NCBI GenBank assembly: GCA_963723765.1
Contig: CAVRSD010000003.1
Location: forward strand, 806,001-870,000
Direction of reading: 5' to 3'
Source of the DNA: DATBAX01 sp963723765
GTDB taxonomy: Bacteria > Acidobacteriota > Terriglobia > Terriglobales > Acidobacteriaceae
DNA length: 64,000 nt
The translations under genes were made by a program, and so were the position numbers. The notes under the pieces were generated by a model. The model had not been told where the DNA came from. It searched no databases and was given only the letters and a program-made list of their open reading frames with translations. How positions within the stretch are numbered: the stretch's first letter is position 1; the number at the start of each line of letters is the position of its first letter. Below, piece after piece: positions 36,689-43,645 of this stretch.

Positions 36689-38004
36689 GAAGGTGGATCG
36701 CCGTACTGTTTCTGGCGATTCTGGTTAGCCCGGCAGTAGTAATTTCCCAAACCCCGCCTGGTCACAAATCGTCGACCAAAGGCCTGCCTACAACGGCATT
36801 TAAGCTGGTTTCAGTCCAGGTAAAGGGTGCGAAGCGCTACAAACAGGACCAGATCGTTGCTGCTTCCGGACTCGAAATCGGTCAGACGGTAAGCGAAGAC
36901 GATTTCAAGCTCGCTGTGCAGAAACTGGGAGAAACCGGCGCTTTCACCGAGGCTGCCTACAGCTTTCAATATTCCGCGGAAGGCACCAAGCTGGAGCTGC
37001 AAATCAGCGAAAACGAGCAGTTGGTTCCCACCCGGTTCGACAATCTGGTCTGGTTCTCCGACCAGGACTTGCTGGATAAACTGCGGGCCCGCGTGCCGCT
37101 TTTTCAAGGCCGCCTCCCACTCTCGGGAAACATGCTGGATGAAGTTTCGCAAGCATTACAGGGCTTGATCGATGAACGCAACGTGCAGGGTCGAGTCGAC
37201 TACTTGCGTACCGCTCGCCTCGGTGGCCCGCTCGATGCAATTACCTTCAGCGTGACCGGCCCCATTATCAAAATACGCAATACGGAATTCTCCGGTGCAG
37301 GCCCTGCGGAATTGCCGCTGCTTCAGGCTGCCAGCAAAAAACTGGCTGACCAGGATTTTTTGCGCTCCATATTGCGCGTTCAGGAAGACAAAGATTTCCT
37401 GCCCGTGTATCTTGCACGCGGCTATTTGAAGGCGGCTTTTGGAGATGCGCAAGCCAAAGTAACCCAGGACAGTACTCAAGAAACCATCGTCGACGTGGAC
37501 TTCCCGGTTGAACCGGGCCGTCAATACAAGGCTGCGGAGGTTCACTGGACCGGGAATGCTGTCTTCCCTGCCGAAAAACTCCAGCCGTTCCTTCATCTGC
37601 AGCCCGGCCAACCGGCGAACGCGGTGCAGCTAAGCGACGATCTTGAAGCTGCAAAAAAGCTCTACGGTACTCGCGGCTACCTGGCAGTTGGTATTCAGCC
37701 CATTGCTGAATTTAATGAGGAATCATCCACCGTGAACTATCAACTCCAGGTACATGAGGGCGAGGTGTATCACATGGGAGAGTTGGAAATTCGCGGACTG
37801 GACACCCGCAACACAGCCCGCCTGGCCGATCAGTGGAAACTCCATGCGGGAGATCCTTTCGATGACAGTTATCCCAAAGCATTCGCCGATAGCACGTTCA
37901 AAAGTCTGGCACTCACAGGACAGTGGAACGTAATTTCTCATCAAACCTTGAATGAAGAGGACAAAACCGTCGATGTGACACTGCGCTTTGAAGAAAAGAA
38001 ATGA
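36685..38004 (+). CDS. Secreted POTRA-repeat protein without beta-barrel
   Basis: The 439-residue protein starts at GTG 36685, overlapping the LysR stop. It has a signal peptide (WIAVLFLAILVSPAVVIS) and several POTRA-like units. These begin at FKLVSVQVKGAKRYKQDQIV, ITFSVTGPIIKIRNTEFSG, VDVDFPVEPGRQYKAAEVHW and VNYQLQVHEGEVYHMGELEI. The last ends VDVTLRFEEKK at the C-terminus, with no downstream barrel. A BamA-type protein would need some 350 more residues. It probably contacts outer-membrane proteins or the Bam complex from the periplasm (inference). Confidence 0.8.
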   Translation: MRRWIAVLFLAILVSPAVVISQTPPGHKSSTKGLPTTAFKLVSVQVKGAKRYKQDQIVAASGLEIGQTVSEDDFKLAVQKLGETGAFTEAAYSFQYSAEGTKLELQISENEQLVPTRFDNLVWFSDQDLLDKLRARVPLFQGRLPLSGNMLDEVSQALQGLIDERNVQGRVDYLRTARLGGPLDAITFSVTGPIIKIRNTEFSGAGPAELPLLQAASKKLADQDFLRSILRVQEDKDFLPVYLARGYLKAAFGDAQAKVTQDSTQETIVDVDFPVEPGRQYKAAEVHWTGNAVFPAEKLQPFLHLQPGQPANAVQLSDDLEAAKKLYGTRGYLAVGIQPIAEFNEESSTVNYQLQVHEGEVYHMGELEIRGLDTRNTARLADQWKLHAGDPFDDSYPKAFADSTFKSLALTGQWNVISHQTLNEEDKTVDVTLRFEEKK

Positions 38005-38022
38005 CAATACTTTTGAAATCAA

Positions 38023-38053
38023 TTGACAAATCCGCCCCATGATTTTTGATACT
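38023..38053 (+). promoter_or_regulatory. Candidate promoter of the small secreted protein gene
   Basis: TTGACA (38023-38028) is an exact -35 box, followed by GATACT (38048-38053) at 19 bases. The gene's ribosome site AAGGAG is at 38115-38120. Confidence 0.5.
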
Positions 38054-38128
38054 GTTTAGGTAGAAAAGTGGGTTTTGAAAACTCTTCGTTGCTAGAATTT
38101 TACCTAAAACATACAAGGAGACGCATTG

Positions 38129-38479
38129 ATGAAATCCCGTTCGCAGAAATTCGGAGTTCTGCTGGCGACCCTGTTTCTGGGTGCCGGATTGACGCTTTCT
38201 ACCGCCTGGGCAGCCGGCCAAAGCTACACCGGCCAGGTCAGTGACGCCATGTGCGGCGCAACTCACATGATGGAGGGCAGCGCCGCCGATTGCACCCGCG
38301 CTTGCGTGAGCAAAGGCTCGAAGTACGCTTTGGTCGTCGGCAACAAAGTTTATACCCTCGACAGCAGCGACAAGGCAGTCCTTGCCGCTCTCGACAAGCT
38401 GGCCGGCGCGAATGCGAAAGTTACCGGCACGGCAAAAGATGACACGATCACGGTGAGCGCTGTTACTGCCGCGAAATAA
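38129..38479 (+). CDS. Small secreted Cys-containing protein
   Basis: The ATG at 38129 sits 8 bases after AAGGAG; the preceding TTG at 38126 is less likely. The 116-residue protein has a signal peptide (KFGVLLATLFLGAGLTLSTA, cleavage after WAA). The mature form carries SYTGQVSDAMCGATHMMEG, then DCTRACVSKGSKYALVV, VYTLDSSDKAVLAALDKLAG and VTGTAKDDTITVSAV. Three cysteines and a His-Met pair could bind a metal. Similar small proteins are common in Acidobacteriota, with no assigned function. A strong terminator follows. Confidence 0.8.
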   Translation: MKSRSQKFGVLLATLFLGAGLTLSTAWAAGQSYTGQVSDAMCGATHMMEGSAADCTRACVSKGSKYALVVGNKVYTLDSSDKAVLAALDKLAGANAKVTGTAKDDTITVSAVTAAK

Positions 38480-38513
38480 CTACAGGCAGAAGACCGACGA
38501 TTTCCATTGCTTC

Positions 38514-38550
38514 AAGGCGGAGGCCAATCGGGCCTCCGCCTTATTTTTTT
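38514..38550 (+). terminator. Rho-independent terminator
   Basis: AAGGCGGAGGCC (38514-38525) pairs perfectly with GGCCTCCGCCTT (38531-38542), followed by ATTTTTTT. Confidence 0.92.
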
Positions 38551-38649
38551 GGTTCTGCCTCACTTTTCATCTTACGTTCACATTTCGCTATGTTAGATTT
38601 GACGTTACTCACCCTAACCACCCGGAGGAACAGCGAATTGGGAAAAGAT

Positions 38650-39195
38650 ATGGTCCCCAAGAGGATTTTTTTTACCAAGGGGGTCGGCAAACATCGGGAA
38701 CGTCTCACTTCCTTCGAGCTGGCGTTGCGTGACGCCGGTATTGCCGCACAGAATTTGGTACGCGTCTCGTCGATTTTTCCACCACAGTGCAAACTGCTTG
38801 CTCGTTCCCAGGGTTTGAAGTATCTCTCGCCGGGGGAAGTTGTCTTCTCGGTCGTAGCCGAGAATTCGACCCACGAACCCCACCGTCTGCTCGCGTCCAG
38901 TATTGGCGTGGCCATTCCGGCGGACCGCAATACTTATGGCTATCTCAGCGAGCACCACTCCTTCGGCGAGACCGAAGACTCCGCCGGGGACTATGCGGAA
39001 GAGCTGGCAGCGGAAATGCTGGCCACGACGCTGAACGTGGAGTTTGATCCGGACCGGTCCTGGGACGAGAAAAAGGAAATTTACCGAATCTCGAACAAGA
39101 TTGTCCGCACCGCGAATGTGACCCAGTCGGCCGTGGGTGATAAACGTGGGCTGTGGACCACGGTGATCGCGGCAGCGGTGTTGATTTTCGACTGA
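38650..39195 (+). CDS. pdaD: Pyruvoyl-dependent arginine decarboxylase
   Basis: This enzyme decarboxylates arginine to agmatine with a pyruvoyl cofactor made by self-cleavage. The 181-residue protein from ATG 38650 has RIFFTKGVGKHRERLTSFEL, the cleavage region NLVRVSSIFPPQCK (Ser40-Ser41 is the expected cut), and ASSIGVAIPADRNTYGYLSE, EDYAEELAAEM-like and ANVTQSAVGDKRGLWTTVIA blocks. A longer frame to 38590 is unlikely. A terminator follows, so it is probably expressed on its own. The next two steps to putrescine are encoded at 40120-42115. Confidence 0.92.
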   Translation: MVPKRIFFTKGVGKHRERLTSFELALRDAGIAAQNLVRVSSIFPPQCKLLARSQGLKYLSPGEVVFSVVAENSTHEPHRLLASSIGVAIPADRNTYGYLSEHHSFGETEDSAGDYAEELAAEMLATTLNVEFDPDRSWDEKKEIYRISNKIVRTANVTQSAVGDKRGLWTTVIAAAVLIFD

Positions 39196-39241
39196 CCGGT
39201 TTCTCAACCATGAAGCAAACAATCTGTAGTTGAATTGACAT

Positions 39242-39266
39242 AGGCCGTCCGGATAGGACGGCCTTT
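39242..39266 (+). terminator. Rho-independent terminator after pdaD
   Basis: AGGCCGTCC (39242-39250) and GGACGGCCT (39255-39263) form a stem with a short loop, followed by TTTTGC. Confidence 0.85.
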
Positions 39267-39332
39267 TGCTTAGGTATTCGAAAGCTCCCCGCTCGGATTA
39301 GAATTGAGAAGGCTTAGGGTTGGAGGTGCGCA

Positions 39333-39977
39333 GTGGCAAAACCTTACGCTCTAGAGGGTCTCGTTCTCTTTGTCGTCGCGGCCTGCCTCGCGTATGCGCA
39401 AGGTGATGTGCCGGGGGACACAATCGTATGGTTTCATCCCAATCAAGAGGTTCGCATTCGCGATCTGCCGACGCTGACGGCGTCTTCTGATAAGGCATCC
39501 GCGATATCCGCGGTCGCGCTCGAGATCGTTCTCAGCGATAAAGCGGTATGTTGCGGGAAAGGCTCGGTCCTTGAAGACGCTGTGCTTTCAGATTTCCCTT
39601 CGTTGAAGGATCTCGGCGCCATGGTGGAAGGAAGGCATCTTCTGAGCGATGGCCAGCCAATCGCGATTCACGCGGAGTACGTCCCACAAACCTCTGTAAA
39701 CTCCGGTGTCAATATTGTGAATGCTCTGCAGGACCAACACGCTGCGCTGATCGAGTGGAAGTCGCATGTGTATGTGTTGTATGGAGCGACGTTCAATGAA
39801 ACTCGCTACTCCAGTGGTCGGCGGCAATATGCGATCAGTAAGCTTTTTCTGCTGGACCCACGATTTTCCGATCAGCGCAGGGAGCTCGAATTCAACCGCG
39901 AAACCGACGATTGGGGAAAAGTCCAGGGAGTTCTGACGCTTGCGGTGAACGCGGCAATAATTTGCAAACTACAGTAG
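39333..39977 (+). CDS. Secreted hypothetical protein
   Basis: The start is GTG at 39333 after GGAGG. The 214-residue protein has a signal peptide (LEGLVLFVVAACLAYAQ) and a mature part with beta-rich segments (DTIVWFHPNQEVRIRDL, AISAVALEIVLSDKAVCCG, QPIAIHAEYV, HVYVLYGATFNETRYSSGRR, AISKLFLLDPRFSDQR). I do not recognise a family. It sits between pdaD and the aguB-aguA pair on the same strand, but no functional link is visible. Confidence 0.7.
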   Translation: MAKPYALEGLVLFVVAACLAYAQGDVPGDTIVWFHPNQEVRIRDLPTLTASSDKASAISAVALEIVLSDKAVCCGKGSVLEDAVLSDFPSLKDLGAMVEGRHLLSDGQPIAIHAEYVPQTSVNSGVNIVNALQDQHAALIEWKSHVYVLYGATFNETRYSSGRRQYAISKLFLLDPRFSDQRRELEFNRETDDWGKVQGVLTLAVNAAIICKLQ

Positions 39978-40119
39978 CGCTCCGTGGAAATCCAGGAATT
40001 ATTTTTCTTGTCTGGCTTTCTTCCTTTTCGTCGTCGCACGCCCCCGACTGTAATCGGAAAATTAAGAAGGTAAAACTGGGAACTGATATTCTATTTGCTC
40101 CCCTTAGGAGGTTTGCGTC

Positions 40120-41022
40120 TTGTCGTCGGAGAAATTTAACGTTGGATTGGTACAGATCTCAGCTACAGCCGATCCGGATAAGAATCTGCAACACGCCATG
40201 GATTTTGTGCGCGATGCAGCCAAGCTGGGAGCTCAGATCGTGTGCCTGCCAGAGCTTTTTCAGACTCAATATTTCTGCCAGCGTGAAGACACAGCTTTGT
40301 TCGATTTGGCAGAGCCGATTCCCGGACCAACCACGGCAAAATTATCGGAACTAGTCAGGCAATTGAAGATTGTGTTGGTCGCCTCGTTATTCGAGAAACG
40401 GGCGGCGGGTGTGTATCACAATACCGCAGTCACTTTCGACGCGGATGGTTCGCTGCGCAGCATGTACCGCAAGATGCACATCCCAGACGACCCGCTCTAC
40501 TACGAAAAATATTACTTTACCCCCGGCGATCTAGGGTTCAAGGCGGTCGATACTCAAGTTGGACGCGTGGGCACGCTCGTCTGCTGGGACCAATGGTATC
40601 CCGAGGGCGCACGCCTTACAGCTTTGCAGGGCGCGCTTCTGCTGTTTTATCCAACCGCGATTGGCTGGCATCCGGCAGAGAAGGCGGAGTTCGGCAAGGC
40701 GCAGCACGATGCTTGGAGAACCATCCAACGCTCCCACGCGATTGCGAACGGAGTTTATGTGGCTGTGGTCAACCGGGTGGGAATGGAGCATGGCGACATT
40801 CGCGGCAATTCCGCCCCCGGCGCTGGACTCGAATTCTGGGGCGGTTCGTTCCTATGCGATCCCTTCGGTCGGGTGATCGCTGAAGCTTCTCACGATAAAG
40901 AGGAGATTCTTATTGGCGAAATCGACCTGAAAGCGTTGGAAGACATCCGCCGCAATTGGCCATTCCTGCGTGATCGTCGCATCGACAGCTATGGCGGAAT
41001 TACCAGCCGGATGATTGACTGA
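40120..41022 (+). CDS. aguB: N-carbamoylputrescine amidase (nitrilase superfamily)
   Basis: The enzyme hydrolyses N-carbamoylputrescine to putrescine, CO2 and ammonia. Its Glu-Lys-Cys triad is visible: Glu in IVCLPELFQTQYFC, Lys in MYRKMHIPDD, Cys in GTLVCWDQWYPEGAR. The start is TTG at 40120, 8 bases after an exact AGGAGG. The 300-residue length is normal. It is directly upstream of aguA, so the two act in order on agmatine. Confidence 0.93.
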   Translation: MSSEKFNVGLVQISATADPDKNLQHAMDFVRDAAKLGAQIVCLPELFQTQYFCQREDTALFDLAEPIPGPTTAKLSELVRQLKIVLVASLFEKRAAGVYHNTAVTFDADGSLRSMYRKMHIPDDPLYYEKYYFTPGDLGFKAVDTQVGRVGTLVCWDQWYPEGARLTALQGALLLFYPTAIGWHPAEKAEFGKAQHDAWRTIQRSHAIANGVYVAVVNRVGMEHGDIRGNSAPGAGLEFWGGSFLCDPFGRVIAEASHDKEEILIGEIDLKALEDIRRNWPFLRDRRIDSYGGITSRMID

Positions 41023-41035
41023 GTATGCGGCTATC

Positions 41036-42115
41036 ATGAAGCGACCTGCGCGAAATTCCTCAACTAAAACTTTAGATTCTGCTGGCAGTTGCAGAATGCC
41101 CGCCGAGTGGGAGCCCCACGAAGCCACCTGGCTGGCTTGGCCTCACAATCACGAGGATTGGCCCGGCAAATTCGAACCAGTGCCCTGGGTGTATGCCGAG
41201 ATCATTCGCAATCTTTCGAAGCACGAGCGGGTGGAAGTTATCGTGAATGATGCAGCTTCGGAAAAACGGGCGCGCAAGATTCTGAAACTTGCGAATGCTC
41301 TGAATGACAATGTCCGATTCCATCGCTGGCCGACCAACCGTGTGTGGACGCGAGATTCTGGATGCATATTTGTCGAGGCAAACGGGCGAATGTCTGCGGT
41401 CAAATGGCGCTTCAACGCCTGGGCCAAATATTCCAACTGGAAACACGACGACAAAATCGGCAGCAAGATGGCGAAAACCGCGAACGTCCCGGAGATCCGT
41501 CCGCTTTTTCGCAAGCAGCGGGTTGTGCTTGAAGGCGGTTCCATCGACGTGAATGGTCAGGGTACTCTGTTGACCACGGAAGAATGCCTCCTCAGCACCA
41601 AGCAGCAGCGCAACCCTGGTATGAGGCGCAAGGACTATCAAAAAGTCTTCGCCGAGAATCTTGGGATCAAAAACGTAATCTGGCTCGGCTCTGGAATCAC
41701 GGGTGACGACACCCATGGCCACGTGGACGATCTCACCCGTTTTGTTGCTCCCGACACGGTGGTGACGGTCGTGGAATCCGACCCGAGCGATCCGAACTAC
41801 GAGGCGTTGCGAGAAAATGTGCGCCGCCTGCGCGATGCTACCGACCAGGATGGAAAGGCGCTTGCCGTGGTCGATCTGCCCATGCCCGCTCCCGTGATCT
41901 TCGAAGGCCAACGCTTGCCCGCTAGCTATGCCAATTTCTATATTGCGAACGGCTTGGTGCTGGCGCCAGTATTCAATGATCCCAATGATCGCATTGCGCT
42001 CGACATCCTTGCTGACCTATTCCCGGATCGCGAAGTCGTTGGCATTTATTGTGGCGACCTTGTTTGGGGATTGGGCACCCTACACTGCATGACGCAACAA
42101 CAGCCGCGGATCTAG
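41036..42115 (+). CDS. aguA: Agmatine deiminase
   Basis: AguA converts agmatine to N-carbamoylputrescine and ammonia. The protein of about 359 residues has the family motifs MPAEWEPHEATWLAWPHN, TNRVWTRDSGCIFV, LEGGSIDVNGQGTLLTTEEC, GHVDDLTRFV (catalytic His), and a C-terminal nucleophile Cys in GTLHCMTQQQP. The ATG at 41036 is preferred; a TTG at 41015 overlapping aguB is possible. With pdaD and aguB it completes arginine to putrescine. Confidence 0.94.
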   Translation: MKRPARNSSTKTLDSAGSCRMPAEWEPHEATWLAWPHNHEDWPGKFEPVPWVYAEIIRNLSKHERVEVIVNDAASEKRARKILKLANALNDNVRFHRWPTNRVWTRDSGCIFVEANGRMSAVKWRFNAWAKYSNWKHDDKIGSKMAKTANVPEIRPLFRKQRVVLEGGSIDVNGQGTLLTTEECLLSTKQQRNPGMRRKDYQKVFAENLGIKNVIWLGSGITGDDTHGHVDDLTRFVAPDTVVTVVESDPSDPNYEALRENVRRLRDATDQDGKALAVVDLPMPAPVIFEGQRLPASYANFYIANGLVLAPVFNDPNDRIALDILADLFPDREVVGIYCGDLVWGLGTLHCMTQQQPRI

Positions 42116-42529
42116 TCGTTGGCCGATTGCCCTTGGTCGTTGGCTCGAACCTTGGTTAATGCGGACAGTTCGAGAACAGTCTCACTGGAACTTTTTTGCA
42201 GCCCCTCCCGTATTACTCAACAGGAGATCACTATGAAGGCCTACCTAAGCCAACTGCCGGCCATTGCTTGGGTTGGAGTGTCCATCCCGCTGTTGGTCAT
42301 CGCTCATTCGGTTTTTACTGTGGTGGCGCCCGCCGTCATCCGTGCCGTGGTGCCGGACACGGTCCGCGCCGTACTGCATATTCTCTAAATCCTGATCGAG
42401 CATGTTTTGCTTGCTCCGCGTCTTGGTGGTTCCGGTTCGAAACCCGATACAATATCCATCGAGCTAGTGCTTAGATAATGCCCAAGGATTCAGCCCGGCC
42501 AACGGCCAACGACCAACGACCAACGACGA
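42116..42529. repeat. Inverted GTCGTTGG / CCAACGAC word repeats around a small gene
   Basis: GTCGTTGGCCGATTGCCCTT (42116 onward, then GGTCGTTGGC) is inversely related to a tandem CCAACGACCAACGACCAACG near 42500-42529. Single CACGACC and AACC words recur after tadA around 43000. The right block lies inside the first codons of tadA. This looks like spread of a short intergenic repeat rather than a regulator site. Confidence 0.45.
42233..42388 (+). CDS. Small hydrophobic membrane protein
   Basis: The 51-residue ORF starts at ATG 42233 after AGGAGATCACT, a good ribosome site; the open frame upstream to 42119 has no signal. The sequence is one membrane helix (AWVGVSIPLLVIAHSVFTV) plus a second amphipathic segment (APAVIRAVVPDTVRAVLHIL). 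No family is known to me. Placement between aguA and tadA, flanked by inverted word repeats. Confidence 0.55.
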   Translation: MKAYLSQLPAIAWVGVSIPLLVIAHSVFTVVAPAVIRAVVPDTVRAVLHIL

Positions 42530-42981
42530 GTTTTGACGAACTCTGGATGGAAGAAGCTATCCGCACCGCCCAGCGCGCTCTGGAGATAGGCGAAGTGCCA
42601 GTGGGCGCGGTTGTTATGCGTGAAGGCAAAATCGTGGGACGAGGCTGGAATCGCAACATCACAGACCACGATCCCACAGCCCATGCCGAGATCATCGCTC
42701 TACGGGAAGCTGGTGCAATCCTCGGTAACCATCGTCTGGGAGAGTGCGAGCTCTTTGTTACAATTGAACCCTGTGCTATGTGCGCAGGTGCTTTGGTGCA
42801 CGCGCGATTGAAACGCCTGGTTTATGGCGCGGATGATCCTAAGGCAGGCGCAGTCCATTCCGTGATCGAGGTAGTGAACCACCCTCAGTTAAATCACCAG
42901 ATGGAGGTCCGCGGAGGGATTCTGGCGAGCCGCTGCGCGGAGTTGCTGCAAACGTTCTTTAAGAGCCGTCGTTTGTCGTAG
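42478..42981 (+). CDS. tadA: tRNA adenosine(34) deaminase TadA
   Basis: TadA converts A34 to inosine in tRNA-Arg(ACG), which is encoded at 7382. The zinc/catalytic motifs are HAEIIALREAG and EPCAMCAGALVHARLKRLVY. The ATG at 42478 gives 167 residues; its first 17 residues come from a low-complexity repeat (CCAACGACCAACG), so the real start may be the ATG at 42547 (MEEAIRTAQRALEIGEVP). Confidence 0.92.
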   Translation: MPKDSARPTANDQRPTTSFDELWMEEAIRTAQRALEIGEVPVGAVVMREGKIVGRGWNRNITDHDPTAHAEIIALREAGAILGNHRLGECELFVTIEPCAMCAGALVHARLKRLVYGADDPKAGAVHSVIEVVNHPQLNHQMEVRGGILASRCAELLQTFFKSRRLS

Positions 42982-43046
42982 GTTGTTGGCTGGGACCACC
43001 GTCCATCGGCCTCACGACCAAGGACGAACCATCAACGGCTGCATCC

Positions 43047-43136
43047 GGAGAGGTGCGTGAGTGGTTGAAACGATCCGCCTCGAAAGCGGACATACCTTAA
43101 CGGGTATCGTGGGTTCAAATCCCACCCTCTCCGCCA
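43047..43136 (+). tRNA. tRNA-Ser (anticodon CGA)
   Basis: The 90-base gene has acceptor GGAGAGG/CCTCTCC, anticodon stem TCCGC/GCGGA with loop CTCGAAA (anticodon CGA), a long variable arm (CATACC...GGGTATC) typical of tRNA-Ser, and T arm GTGGG-TTCAAAT-CCCAC, discriminator G and encoded CCA. Confidence 0.97.
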
Positions 43137-43185
43137 TATTTCGGTCATCATCCAATCGACTACTTGCCCACTACAGTATTGTTGA

Positions 43186-43581
43186 ATGAAAATGTTGTTC
43201 ATTCGTAAGAGTCCGATCCAAGGTAAAGGACTATTCACCGATCGCGCTATACGCCTCCGGGCAAAACTGGGAGAGTTCACGGGTGAACTTATCTCAGTGC
43301 GAGAGGCGAGGAAGCGCGCACGGGGAGCGGAACGAATCGTGATTGTAGAACTTAGTGCCACGAAAGCTATCGATGGCAGCGTTCGTGGCGGCCCCTTCCA
43401 GTTTGTGAACCACTCCTGCGATCCCAATCTGTTTGTCCGCATTGCTTATGGAAGAGTGGAATTCTATGCCAAGCGGAACATATTGGCAGGAGAAGAGCTG
43501 ACTTGCGACTATGGGGATTCACATCACGAAGGAAAGCTCTCTTGTGGCTGTGAGTGTCTCAATTGCAGAAAATTCATCTGA
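43186..43581 (+). CDS. SET-domain protein with post-SET-like cysteine tail
   Basis: The 131-residue protein is nearly a bare SET methyltransferase domain. It has IRKSPIQGKGLFTDRAIR (S-adenosylmethionine-binding GKGLF), an acidic GEFTGELIS strand, FVNHSCDPNLFVR (the NHSC/N motif), and NILAGEELTCDYG. The C-terminal CGCECLNCRKFI resembles a post-SET zinc-binding tail. SET proteins methylate lysines in other proteins; no bacterial substrate is clear here. It sits 50 bases after tRNA-Ser and before the CE15-CE4 gene. Confidence 0.85.
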   Translation: MKMLFIRKSPIQGKGLFTDRAIRLRAKLGEFTGELISVREARKRARGAERIVIVELSATKAIDGSVRGGPFQFVNHSCDPNLFVRIAYGRVEFYAKRNILAGEELTCDYGDSHHEGKLSCGCECLNCRKFI

Positions 43582-43645
43582 CGGAACTAACCAGTTAATA
43601 TGTCCCTGGCTTGGTGACCTCTCTCACTCGCCACCTGGAGGATTC

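Noticed and set aside
41072..41911. Minus-strand ORF over aguA
   Set aside because: The sense strand encodes a clear agmatine deiminase with catalytic motifs.
42119..42232. Extended N-terminus of the 51-residue membrane protein
   Set aside because: The upstream codons are repeat-derived, and the ATG at 42233 has a good ribosome site.
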